A stretch of 64,000 nt of DNA, taken from assembly GCA_029204225.1 (NCBI GenBank), contig MU831960.1, forward strand, positions 1 through 64,000, read 5' to 3'. Origin of the DNA: Diphasiastrum complanatum (Eukaryota > Streptophyta > Lycopodiopsida > Lycopodiales > Lycopodiaceae). A program made the position numbers and the translations under genes. Below the pieces are notes generated by a model, which searched no databases, was not told the origin of the DNA, and was given only the letters and a program-made list of their open reading frames with translations. Below are positions 20,958 to 32,489 of the stretch, piece after piece. How positions within the stretch are numbered: the stretch's first letter is position 1; each line of letters opens with the position of its first letter.

Positions 20958-22397
20958 ATGGCTACAAGTGGTGGATTTATGTTGGAGAGCAATGATAGGC
21001 TTACCTCAATCAACTATTCTACTTGGAAGGTGAGGATGGAGTCCTTATTGGAGATGAATGAGTTGATGGAGATTGTTGCAGGTGTGGAGGAGAGACCTCA
21101 AAAACCTCAAGATCAAGTGAGGTATGACAAGAGAGCAAAGAAAGATCTACACATGATTAAGATGAATGTTACCAATGAACTTCTCAAGGAAGTTGGTAAG
21201 TGCACATCATCTTTGGAGGCTTGGGAAGCTTTGAAGAAGCTTTATGAATCCAAGTCTACATCAAGAGTGTTGACTCTTAGGAGGCAAATCTTTCAAAGTT
21301 TGCAAAAGAAAGAAGAGAGTACTCATGCTTTTGTTTTGAGGGTTAAAGCATTCAATGATGAGTTAGCATGTATTGATGAAAGCATTAAGGAGGTAGAACT
21401 TGTTCAAGTTATCTTTAATGGCTTGTTGGATGATCATGCTAATCTTGTTCAAAGTTTTGCTATTCAAAAGACTTTGCCAAGTATTGTGGATTTGCAAGAG
21501 ATCTTGGTGAATGAGGAGTATAGGCTTCAATCAAGAGGAGGTGGATCTACATCGACGTCTCATTATGAAGAGGATGCTATGTTCATCAAAGGCAAGTTCA
21601 AGGCCAAAGGCAAAGGCAAGTGGTCTAAAGGGCAAGATCAAGGTGATACTTCCTCTTTTGGCAAAAAGAAAGATGAGTCTAACTTGAAATGCTTTTATTG
21701 TGGAATCAAAGGGCATTTTGCAAATGAATGTTTGAAGAAGCAAAGAGATGAAGGTAGCAAGCAAATCAACTTTACTACTAATGATGAGGGTCTAGGTGGT
21801 GGTGATTCTCTTTTGATGTGTTCGTCAAGTCCAATATCAAGTGAAGGTGACAAAGATTCATGGTGGATTGATAGTGGAGCTAGTTCACACATGACTAGTC
21901 ACAAGGAGTTCTTTACTTCTTTGGTCACTTATGATGGAGCCAAGAAAGCAATTCACATGGCCAATGGTGGTGAGTGTGTGATCGAAGGTATTGGTTCAAT
22001 TTTTATTTGTCTCTCTACTAATAGGAAAACAAGACTTGATGGTGTTCTTTACATTCCTTCACTTTCAAAGAATTTGCTAAGTGTTGGTCAAATGATAAAG
22101 AAAGGATACATGGTAAAGTTTGGTGGTGATGCTTGCTTCATTACAAAGGAAGAAATCTTGGTTGCTAGGGGCAATAAACAAGGTAGACTTTTCAAGCTTG
22201 ATGCTTTTGTTATGGCTAACAAAAAGGATGGAATGGAAAAGGAGATTGGTCTCAACTTTCCAAAGTTACCTTTTAGCATCAATAAGATTGGTGGATCTTA
22301 TGCAAAGTCTAACAAGCTTCCTTATGCTAGATCTAGGTCAAGATCTAATATGCTTCTTAGAGATGTTCATCTTTGTGCTAACTTGGCTAGTCTTTAG
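20958..22397 (+). CDS. Copia element B: Gag, protease and pre-integrase part of the polyprotein
   Basis: Start chosen at ATG 20958 (MATSGGFMLES), the same start as in element A; the open frame extends upstream to 20889 without conserved sequence. Gag UBN2 core occupies residues about 20-190. The zinc knuckle CFYCGIKGHFANEC is near residue 246, the aspartic protease site WWIDSGASSHMTSHKEFF near 304, and the pre-integrase segment GVLYIPSLSKNLLSVGQM near 361. KLPYARSRSRSNMLL near residue 455 resembles the start of the integrase core. A TAG at 22395-22397 ends this ORF; element A has GAG there, so the stop is recent. Downstream frames continue in phase. Gag and protease look complete; activity of this copy is doubtful. 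Confidence 0.9.
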   Translation: MATSGGFMLESNDRLTSINYSTWKVRMESLLEMNELMEIVAGVEERPQKPQDQVRYDKRAKKDLHMIKMNVTNELLKEVGKCTSSLEAWEALKKLYESKSTSRVLTLRRQIFQSLQKKEESTHAFVLRVKAFNDELACIDESIKEVELVQVIFNGLLDDHANLVQSFAIQKTLPSIVDLQEILVNEEYRLQSRGGGSTSTSHYEEDAMFIKGKFKAKGKGKWSKGQDQGDTSSFGKKKDESNLKCFYCGIKGHFANECLKKQRDEGSKQINFTTNDEGLGGGDSLLMCSSSPISSEGDKDSWWIDSGASSHMTSHKEFFTSLVTYDGAKKAIHMANGGECVIEGIGSIFICLSTNRKTRLDGVLYIPSLSKNLLSVGQMIKKGYMVKFGGDACFITKEEILVARGNKQGRLFKLDAFVMANKKDGMEKEIGLNFPKLPFSINKIGGSYAKSNKLPYARSRSRSNMLLRDVHLCANLASL

Positions 22398-24545
22398 GAT
22401 AATGATGGTGTTTCAATGGTTCTTCATGGCAAGTGCAAGCATGCAAAAGGTAAGGAAAGAGCTAACTTCATCAATGGAGGTGAAGGTTCTTCCTTGGAAA
22501 AGATTGTTGTTAATGATTTCTTCGATCATATGGAAAAGGATGTTGCTAGATGCATGCATGAAGGAGGTGGTTCTTCTACATTCTTTTGTTATGATTCCAA
22601 GAAAGTCATTTTTCCAGCAAGTGGAGTCACATGTCTTCATAAAGAGAGTAGATCAAATGGTTCTATCAAGAGACTTAGTGAAGGAGATAGTCACAAGTCA
22701 AGAAGAAGAGAAGTATGTGAAGAGTTCAAAGTAGGATGTACTTTGAATGATGTCATTGTGAATGATAGTGAGGAAGAATCATTATCATATGATTCATTAC
22801 CTAAAACATTGAATAGAAGTTCTTGTTTGAAGAAATAGAGTACTTCAATCATCCTTATGTTGAAGGTACTAATCATTTTTTTCATGGCTTCTAATGTTTT
22901 TGAGATTTCTACTTCTTATGATGCAATCATTAAGAGGGAGTCTTATGAAGGAAAGAGCAATGGAAGATTGGTTCTTGGGAAGATCCAAGGCATGGATCTC
23001 ACATCTCTTCATCAACTCAAAGGATTCTATGATTGTGAATTGATCACTCATGATCGAGATGGGAAAAGGTTGGTTGGAGAAGACTACATGGAGCAAATCG
23101 AGAGGCAATTTCTTCAAGGCAAGGGAGATCTCATTGTTGAGCTTATTGAGGTTTGTTATGGACTCAAGAGGGTTGGATTTATTAGGTTTGATACTCATCT
23201 TCACCTACTCTACTTCATGTTGGATGGAAAGTTTGGAATCTATCTTTTGATTTATGATGGTGACATTGGTGACATTGTTTTCACTAACCTTTGTGGAAAT
23301 TCGAGATCAAGCATTGATGAGTTCTTGTTGGATATTGATCATATTTTTGAGAGGGAGTATTCCCAGAGGTTCAGGTCTGAAGATATTCATATCTTTGATA
23401 TCTTTGATGATCAAGAGAAAGGTAAGCAAGTGGAAGCGACTCATTTTGCCTTACTCACATGTTTTGGAGAATTTTCTTGTGTAGATGATGCTATGCAAGT
23501 AGATATTGGTTCTCATGGTTTTCATACTGGAAAAGCAAGTAATGGATCTGAAAAACAAAGTTTGTTCAATGACTTTGATGGTCAAGAGGAAGATCAAGAG
23601 GTTGGTCTCAAAGGGCTTCAACAACACAAAAGGAAAGGTGGCAATTTGGAGCTAGCCAAGAGCATCAAAGGAAGGTTATTTGGCAAAGATGTTATGGATC
23701 TGTTTTTGCAGCTTATTGAAGACTCAAGTAAGGTCAAATGAGCAGCAAGGAAGTGTTTTTCAAGTTTACTTTACTTGTTCTATCTCATGTTTGAGCTATT
23801 TCATGTGGATGTGTGCAAATTGTCAAGATTTGGACAAACTAGCTACATTGTCTTGCAATATCTTATTGTTGGAGTTGTACTAGCATTCTTGGCTGGTTTT
23901 GCTGATGGAAATGAAGTTATTGGAGGTTCATTATGTCACTCATCCATGGCTAAGTTCTCAAGTGTTGAGCTACTTGGTGCCAATACTTGGAGATTGTCAA
24001 TTTTTGGTGAATTCATGGTCATTTTCTTGTGTCAAGTAGATCTTGAAGATGGACTAGTGCAAACTACTTGGTTTATGGAGTCATGTGTTGCTAGATTTGC
24101 ATCATGTATGTACTCACCTACTCATGGATTTCCAAGGTTTGATGGTTTCTTGTGGCAAGATGGAGATGGAGGCTCATTCATGGAGTTTTATGGTGGAGTC
24201 ATATCAAGAAAGGACAAAGTTGGAGGAGACAAGCAAGCAAATGGTCATCACTCACATTTATTGTTTGGTTGTTGTAATTTTCTAGAGAGTTCAAAGTTTG
24301 AAACATGGAGGAATCATTTCATTCACATTCTATTTGGTTTTTCATGTTCTAGTTATATCTTGATGTGTAAAATTGATGTAAGAAATAGTGAAGCATCCAA
24401 TTTGGACACTATTCTCTATATCAATTATGAAAGATACTTTATAACCTTAGAAAGAAGATCTATACTTGGGATGGAGATCATTCTAAAGTTGGATCAAGGT
24501 TCTATTGTCAAAACTATGCCAAAACTAGTTGAAGAGGGAGTGTGA
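22398..24545 (+). pseudogene. Copia element B: diverged 3' half of the polyprotein, no intact IN/RT
   Basis: Same reading frame as the gag ORF, broken only by TAG at 22836 and TGA at 23739; element A has sense codons at both. It ends with a TGA inside the first bases of the 3' LTR. A faint RT echo is visible at about 23070-23370: YMEQIERQF, GDLIVELIEVCYGLKR, IYLLIYDGDIGDIVFT and SSIDEFLLDIDHIFE parallel the copia motifs Y.EQPEGF, SLYGLKQ, YVDD and SLISQLHSTFE. The catalytic YVDD position reads YDGD. Two hydrophobic stretches could span a membrane (about 22842-22904 and 23838-23898). No HTPQ.NG integrase or clear RNase H motif is seen. Function unknown. Confidence 0.7.
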
Positions 24546-25194
24546 GAGATTTCAACTAGTTTAGTCTAGTTTAGTTACATTTTGGTAAATTGTCAATAAG
24601 AGGCCAAAACTCATTTTAGACTTAGAGATAAACTTTCTGAAGTTATGTTAGTTTAAAATACATTCAATAAACACTTTTGGAAAGTGTGGGAAAGTTGGTA
24701 GTCAAGTTTGAGAGAGATTCAAATTTGAACTTTGGGTACATTGAATCTAGACCCAAATATAGTAGGGTTTACATTTTGGAGGGAAAGCCAAGTGGCCAAA
24801 TAGGGTTTGGAAACTCTATAAAAGGATGTAACTCGTGGAAAGACACATCTTCTCTCTTCTATCTCTCATTTCATCATTATACATGATTCTCTTTGGGTTC
24901 TACTACTCATTGGTGCACTATCTTGGTGTTATCTTGCAATTCCATGTGTAGAATGATCATTTATTGCTATTTTCGGTTCCACACGTGTGATATACAGTAG
25001 GGTACTGTAATTGTACGGACAGCAAACATATTTTATATTTTGGTTCATGTTTGATCAATATCTCTTAGAGTTTGCATCTCATTTTGTATGTAGATGCTGA
25101 TTTTTCTACATTGGCAGGATTGTTGGTTTGCTCCTTATTGTAACCAAAGATTTGGGACTTGGATTGGATTTTGAATGATCTGAAATCCTTCACA
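24541..25194 (+). repeat. 3' LTR of copia element B
   Basis: 654 bp, TGTGAGAGATTTC to CCTTCACA, preceded by purine tract GAAGAGGGAG. The ATTGG target duplication follows. Confidence 0.95.
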
Positions 25195-25199
25195 ATTGG

Positions 25200-27725
25200 T
25201 TCAATTCCTATTTGTCTCTCTACTAATAGGAAAGATGATGGTGTTCTTTACATTCCTTCACTTTCAAAGAATTTGTTAAGTGTTGATCAAATGATAGAGA
25301 AAGGATACATGGCAAAGTTTGAGGGTGATGCTTGTTTCATTAAAAAGGAAGAAGTCTTGGTTGCTAGGGGCAATTAACAAGGTAGACATTTCAAGCTTGA
25401 TGCTTTTGTTATGGCTAACAAAAAGGATGGAATGGAAAAGGAGATTGGTATCAACTTTCCAAAGTTACCTTTTAGCATCAATAAAATTGGTGGATCTTAT
25501 GCAAAGTCTAAAAAGCTTCCTTATGCTAGATCTAGGTCAAGATCTAATATGCTTCTTGGAGATGTTCATCTTTGTGCTAACTTGCCTAGTCTTGAGGATA
25601 ATGATGGTGTTTCAAAGGTTCTTCATGGCAAGTGCAAGCATGCAAAAGTTAAGGAAAGAGCTAACTTCATCAATGGAGGAGAAGGTTCTTCCTTGGAAAA
25701 GATTGTTGCTAATGATTTCTTTGATCATATGGAAAAGGATGTTGCTAGGTGCATGCATGAAGGAGGTGGTTCTTCTACATTATTTTGTTATGATTCCAAG
25801 AAAGTCATTTTTCCAGCAAGTAGAGTCACATGTCTTCATAAAGAGAGTAGATCAAATGGTTCTATCAAGAGACTTGGTGAGGAAGATAGTCACAAGTCAA
25901 GAAAAAGAGAAGTATATGTAGAATTCAAACTAGGATGTATTTTGAATGATGTCATTGTGAATGATAGTGAGGAAGAATCATTATCCTATGATCCATTACC
26001 TAAAACATTGAATAGAAGTTCTTGTTTGAATAAAGAGAGTACTTCAATCATCCTTATGTTGAAGGTACTAATCATTTTTTTCATGGCTTCTAATGTTTTT
26101 GAGATTTCTACTTCTTATGATGCAATCATTAAGAGGGAGTCTTATGAAGGAAAGAGCAATTGAAGATTGGTTCTTGGGAAGTCCAAGGCATGGATATCAC
26201 ATCTCTTCATCAACTCAAAGGATTCTATGATTGTGAATTGATCACTCATGATCGAGATGGGAAAAGGTTGGTTGGAGAAGACTACATGGGGAAAATCGAG
26301 AGGCAATTTCTTCAAGGAAAGGGAGATCTCATTGGTGATCTTATTGAGGTTTGTTATGGACTCTAGAGGGCTGGATTTATTAGGTTTGATACTCATCTTC
26401 ACCTACTCTACTTCATGTTGGATGGAAAGTTTGGAATCTATCTTTTGATTTATGATGGTGACATTGGTGACATTGTTTTCACTAACCTTTGTGGAAATTC
26501 GAGATCAAGCATTGATGAGTTCTTGTTGGATATTGATCATATTTTTGAGAGGGAGTATTTCCAGAGGTTCAGGTCTGAAGATATTCATATCTTTGATGAT
26601 CAAGAGAAAGGTAAGCAAGTGGAAGCGACTCATTTTGCCTTACATGTTTTGGAGAATTTTCTTGTGTAGATGATGCTATGCAAGTGGATATTGGTTCTCA
26701 TGGTTTTCATACTGGAAAAGCAAGTAATGGATCTGAAAAACAAAGTTTGTTCAATGACTTTGATGGTCAAGAGGAAGATCAAGAGGTTGGTCTCAAAGGG
26801 CTTCAACAACACAAAAGGAAAGGTGGCAATTTGGAGCTAGCCAAGAGCATCAAAGGAAGGTTATTTGGCAAAGATGTTATGGATCTGTTTTTGTAGCTTA
26901 TTGAAGACTCAAGTAAGGTCAAAGGAGCAGCAAGGAAGTGTTGTTCAAGTTTACTTTACTTGTTCTATCTCATGTTTGAGCTATTTCATGTGGATGTGTG
27001 CAAATTGTCAAGGTATGGACAAACTAGCTACATTGTCTTACAATATCTTATTGTTGGAGCTGTACTAGCATTCTTGGCTGGTTTTGCTGATGGAAATGAA
27101 GCTATTGGAGGTTCATTATGTCACTCATCCATGGCTAAGTTCTCAAGTGTTGAGCTACTTGGTGCCAATACTTGGAGATTGTCAATTTTTGGTGAATTCA
27201 TGGTCATTTTCTTGTGTCAAGTAGATCTTGAAGATGGACTAGTGCAAACTACTTGGTTTATGGAGTCATGTGGTGCTGAATTTGCATCACTTATGTACTC
27301 ACCTACTCATGGATTTCCAAGGTTTGATGGTTTCTTGTGGCAAGATGGAGATGGAGGCTCATTCATGGAGTTTTATGGTGGAGTCATATCAAGAAAGGAC
27401 AAAGTTGGAGGAGACAAGCAAGCAAGTGGTCATCACTCACATTTATTGTTTGGTTGCTATAATTTTCCAGAGAGTTCAGAGTTTGAAACATGGAGGAATC
27501 ATTTCTTTCACATTCTATTTGGTTCTTCATGTTCTAGTTATATCTTGATGTGTAAAATTGATGTAAGAAATAGTGAAGCATCCAATTTGGACACTATTCT
27601 CTATATCAATTATGAAAGATACTTTAGAACCTTAGAAAGGAGATCTATACTTAGGATGGAGATCATTCTAAAGTTGGATCAAAGTTCTATTGTCAAAACT
27701 ATGCCAAAACTAGTTGAAGAGGGAG
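25200..27725 (+). pseudogene. Copia element A: 3' half of the polyprotein after the nested insertion
   Basis: Resumes with SIPICLSTNRK, continuing element A's VIEGIG from 19718. It parallels B's sequence to the 3' LTR. Damage differs from B: TAA after VARGN (about 25375), TGA after EGKSN (26161), a 1-bp loss near 26180, TAG after VCYGL (about 26364), a 9-bp in-frame loss near 26595, a 4-bp loss near 26643 and TAG near 26894. At B's three stop positions A has sense codons. The YDGD sequence at the RT motif C position (26451-26462) is present here too, so it predates both insertions. No intact integrase or RT. Confidence 0.8.
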
Positions 27726-28375
27726 TGTGAGAGATTTCAACTAGTTTAGTCTAGTTTATTCATATTTTGGTTAATTGTCAATAAGGGGCCAAAACTCATT
27801 TTACTTAGAGACAAACTTTTTGAAGTTATATTAGTTTAAAATACATTCAATAAACACTTTTGGAAAGTGTGGGAAAGTTGGTAGTCGAGTTTGAGAGATT
27901 CAAATTTGAACTTTGGGTACATTGAATCTAGACCCAAAAATAGTAGGGTTTACATTTTGGAGGGAAAGTCAAGTGGCCAAATAGGGTTTGGAAACTCTAT
28001 AAAAGGATGTAACTCGTGGAGAGACACATCTTCTCTCTTCTATCTCTCATTTCATCATTATACATGGTTCTCCTTGGGTTCTACTACTCATTGGTGCACT
28101 ATCTTGGTGTTATCTTGCAATTCTATGTGTAGAATGATCATTTATTGCTATTTTCGGTTCCACACGTGTGAAATACAGTAGAGTACTGTAATTGTACGGG
28201 CAACAAACAAATTTTATGTTTTGGTTCATGTTTGATCAATATCTCTTAGAGTTTGCATCTCATTTTGTATGTAGATGCTAATTTTTCTACATTGGCAGGA
28301 TTGTTGGTTTGCTCCTTATTGTAACCAAAGATTTGGGACTTGGATTGGATCTTGAATGATCTGAAATCCTTCACA
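27726..28375 (+). repeat. 3' LTR of copia element A
   Basis: 650 bp, TGTGAGAGATTTC to CCTTCACA, with purine tract GAAGAGGGAG before it and ATAAG after it. It carries the subfamily differences of A's 5' LTR (TTCATATTTTGGTTAATTG, AGTCGAGTTTGAGAG), confirming that both belong to one element. Confidence 0.95.
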
Positions 28376-28380
28376 ATAAG

Positions 28381-30716
28381 AAACTTCGATATTCGAATCA
28401 AAATGTCCCACCTTATGCAATAGCTAATACTTTTTTTATGGAAATATACATATACAAATGACGAACAAAAACAGTGGTATGTATGTGATTTATGTAAAAC
28501 TTATCCAGATCGAATATAATACATAGTATTTTCTTCGCCTACGTATCTGCGTTCTCTTTTTAAGATTGACGTGTCACATTTACAATTGTTATCCATAATA
28601 GATATTTTAGTAGATGTGACTCAACGCATAAACTCGTTCGTGATAGGACAACTTGAAAAAAAATCGCTTTTCGACAATCTGATTGCTTGCAATTCGAATA
28701 GATATACGAATGATAAAGAAGAATTAGAAAACGTGTTACGACAAAATATTTTGCATAATTCGATATTACGGACTTTTTTGAGCATATATGAATATAGTGT
28801 CGAAACTCAAGTGTTGTCGTTTATATCATTGGCTTCGTTTCAAGAAATGTTAAAAACTGAAGTACATGTGTTTGGAAACATGGAAATAGATCCATTCGAA
28901 CGTCTATATATATTATTACAAGACATAACGCCCTGCAGCAGAAGACAAAATATGCAAAAAGATGACATATATACGTATTCGAATTTACGGGATTTTTCCA
29001 TTTCTGTTTCCATTTGGTCACGGTTATTACGATGGGAAAATACATTATATTGATTACATAAAAATGAGAGTTTCTTCATTGTTTTCACCATTTACACTAT
29101 ATCTACCATATTTACTTATAATGTATCAAATACGACAAGCAATCTTGATACAACAAAGGTGTCGTCTGTTGTCTTGCAAAAAGACATTATCGAATTTGTT
29201 AATAAACATCCAAATGCAAATGAAGAACAGATTTTTAGAAACGTTTTGAAATTTACTTTGCCACGTGAAATGCCAGGCACTCTATCATGGCATAAACGGA
29301 ATTTTAAATATCTATTAACGATGGTGACATATTGGGGAATACCAGATTTTTTTCTGACATTGACAAGCGCTGAAGCAACTGAATTACGATGGTCAGAAAT
29401 TCGACAAATAGAAGAAATAGTGAGTAATTATAATAGGAATTTCGATTGGAGGAATTGTCCAATTGAATGTTCATTGTTGTTTGTCAAGAAGTTGGAATTA
29501 TTCATGAAAGAATTCATTCTTTCAAAAAGAGCAATTTTAGGACGAATTAAACACTACATGTTACGATACGAGTTTCAAAATCAAGGTTCTGTACAGTCGA
29601 CCAAGTTGTGCCATCAAAGCTGATAAAAAAAGAACAAAGACCTGTAAATATGGATTTCCAGTCGAAAAATATTCGACATCGACTGAATTAGACACGAGAA
29701 CTGAACGATGGCTATATTTTTGACCTAGATATGAAGATCGTAACGTAGTACCTTATCATCCGACAGTGCTATTGTTATGGCAAGCACACATGAATTTACA
29801 AAGGATTACAAACATTGGTTGGTCATATTACCTATTGAAATATGCAATGAAATCAGAGCCAACAGGGCCATTGAATCTGAATATAGATGACGCCAAAAAG
29901 ATCGGATTATCCCATGCTGATGAAGTTAAGATTAATATCTAGCTACATCTTGACAAAACCGATATCATTGCCAGAATTAGTTTTACATGTTCAAATCGAA
30001 GCGAAGCTGTTCAATACGTAGATAGCTCCTCTTTAGATCTGCGACGAAAATTTATAAATTATAACAATACGATACTATTGCATCTAATTGATATCTACAC
30101 ATATAGACCTGAAGAACTTGAGAACATGACTTTTATGAATATTGGCGCCGATTTACTGTAATCGCAAAAAAAACAATTTCCAAAACGAAATATATATGGA
30201 TCAATTAGGACATTATTTATATAAAAATACTAAAATAATCATATTCACAACTTATCACCCTGCATATCAAACAGAAGGTTTTTTTTTCAATATCTTACTA
30301 GAAAAATGTCAATTTCGAAAAGAACATGAACTTTTGAGCCTCGAGAACAGTGATCGATCGTATTATACAGAATGCATATTGCATGATTTCATTTGAAATG
30401 AGAAAGACATTGAACATTACGTTGAAGATTATTCGAATAACCAAATGCTTCAAAATGAACAACGGCAACAAATAGTAAATATCTTATTGCAACATAAATC
30501 ATTTTCGCGCGAACCGTTATTTCAAGTCATATCTGATTATGAAAATAATGCTCAGGTATCATTAGGAACTGATACAAAAGACATGTTAGGTATTTCACAT
30601 GAATTTCAATCATTTGAAAATTCTTCATTGACAACAGAACAAGAAAGTGCTTTTTCGATTTTGATATCAAATCAATCAGGTATTTTTGTACTGTCTCAAG
30701 GAGGAGAAGGCGAGTG
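28381..30716 (+). pseudogene. Helitron Rep/helicase pseudogene, main part
   Basis: Helitrons encode a protein with an HUH Rep nuclease and a PIF1-like helicase. In order: KLRYSNQNVPPYAIAN; VCDLCKTYPDRI (about 28475); LPREMPGTLSWHKRNFKYLL and GIPDFFLTLTSAEATELRW (29260-29400, the Rep region with P.FFLT.S..E.RW); FILSKRAILGRIKHYMLRYE then FQNQG (29510-29590, before the expected HxH); YGFPVEKYST; VVPYHPTVLLLWQAHMN (about 29750); YLLKYAMKSEPTGPLNL; and LTTEQESAFSILI followed by GGEGE (30630-30715), where the helicase Walker A begins. The sequence breaks there. Stops and frameshifts are frequent and the HxH motif is not visible, so it is dead. Confidence 0.85.
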
Positions 30717-31858
30717 ATCTACCTCAACCTATGTTCCAAGATGGTAAGGCTCATGAAGATGGTGCTTTGGCAAAAGCACATGGAGAGTTATTGCCAAAGA
30801 GGTCTACTTCTCATCAATTCTCTTATCTTGTTCATTTGAATGATCTCATTTCATCATGTAGAAGCAAAGATGGTGCCATTTCATGTGACTTCTTATTTGA
30901 AGACTTCAATTGGAGGTATCTCTTATCAAAGGTGCTTGATATAAAGATTACAATAGTTGATACTATGGGGATCTTTAGATCCATATGCTTTGCCAAAATT
31001 CCTTTACATATAAGGAGTAAGGAGTATCTCATCTCAATCAAGAGGATGATGGTAGGATTCTCAAATCTACCAAAAATCCAAGTGCATGATGGAGATTTGC
31101 CAAGGCTTGAGGAGGAGTCTTCTCAACACATGGTTTCAAGGGGATTTTCAAGAGGCAAGGCTAAGTCTATGAGGCTCACAATTCATGGCAAAGAAGGCCA
31201 ATTTTCAGGTGGTATCTACTTCAACATATTCACTTTTGCTTCTCTTCCATTATTTGATGTACCATCTTGCTTTATTGAGATTTTTGTCTGGCTTAAATAT
31301 TTCCCAAAACATTTTGAAAGTAAGAGATTGTGTCATCAAATGTATGCTCTTGGACCTAGAAAGAGCAAATATGAGTTTGTTAGTCATAGTTTGAAAATTC
31401 ATGTTTTTTCATCTTGTGAGGCATTTTGTAAACTTCTCTTGAGATTAAGTGAATCATCCTTGAAGGACACTTACATCCTTGAGCAAGTATGTAGCCTCAA
31501 GAAGATCAAGATAGTGTTTGATTTCAAGATTATATCCATCATGGATAATGTTCATAGTATGTGGACTAGTCAAGCTAGAATGCATAATCTTGGAAATCAT
31601 CACATTTGCTCATCTTATGATCTTGATCTTTATGATCTTTATGAGGCATGGAAGCCTTGGATTTCTCACTTTATGGTGCAGCCATCTTCATACAAATGGA
31701 GCTTCCAAGTCAAAGATCATCTTCAAGCATGGAGAAAGCACAAGGAAATGGTGGCAAATTGGTGGAATGCTCTTCAAAGGAGTTGGCAAGTGATTTCTAC
31801 CAAAGAAGTCTTATCATGGATACGGAGAGGTTGCTACTATAGAGGATCCCTTGGATGA
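30717..31858 (+). CDS. Unrecognised ORF in the 3' interior of LTR element C
   Basis: An open frame of about 380 codons running from the Helitron break to 31858, about 95 bp before an LTR. Its true start is unknown because the element is truncated; the first residues (MYCLKEEKA) are translated from Helitron DNA. I see no integrase, RT or RNase H motif. It has Lys/Ser-rich stretches and a hydrophobic segment (FNIFTFASLPLFDVPSCF, about 31220-31275). The position next to a purine tract (CAGGAGGAG) and LTR matches that of the diverged pol region in elements A and B. It could be a similarly diverged polyprotein end; function unknown. Confidence 0.45.
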
Positions 31859-31954
31859 TCTTCACTTCACATGAATACCAAATGATCCATTCAACAAGTT
31901 TCACAAGCCTCTTGGTTGATCTAGTACCTTACCAAGCTAGTTTTTCAGGAGGAG

Positions 31955-32484
31955 TGTGAAAATTAGCAAAATCTAGCTTGGCTACTTTGTATTTTCTTGT
32001 TTGTGAGTAAATCTCACGCGTGTGGAGCATGTTCCCATGTGTGGAAAAAAGTTGAAAATAGCTTAGTCATGTTGAGTTAGGGTACATAAAGTTTAGAGAC
32101 ATCTATCCAAGTGTAAGATGGTGATTTGGCCATTTTTGGCATTTGAGGCAAAATAGGCAAGTACACGTGGCATGTTGTAATTAGGCCTAAAGTAGGTTGT
32201 GATGTAGCTCGAGTCAAGTTAGGCTTATGACATGTTTCAAGTAGATATTTGGTGTGTGACATGACCCTATGTGTTGTCATGAGAGTTAGGGTCCAATCAA
32301 AAGAGAGATATTCATCAATTTGGCCCAATCAAGTTTGAGGGCTCATATGTCACTCAACCAATAGGATTTAGAGGAGGAAAAGAAGGGGTCCAATCATGTT
32401 TTACTTCCCCTTCATGTTAGATTACTACTTATATGTGCCTCACACTCATGGTATGCAAGTTTTTGGAGTTATGAGATTTTTACA
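31955..32484 (+). repeat. 3' LTR of element C
   Basis: Starts TGTGAAAATTAGC after a purine tract and ends GATTTTTACA, giving inverted ends TGTGAAAA/TTTTTACA. A TATA-like TTATATGTGCC lies near 32430. No matching 5' LTR exists in the window, so the element is truncated on its left. Confidence 0.65.
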
Positions 32485-32489
32485 CTATT

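Noticed and set aside
22398-24545. Captured host gene in the A/B copia family
   Set aside because: Short stretches line up with copia integrase and RT in the right order, and total length fits a copia polyprotein, so a diverged pol is more likely. Capture is not fully excluded.
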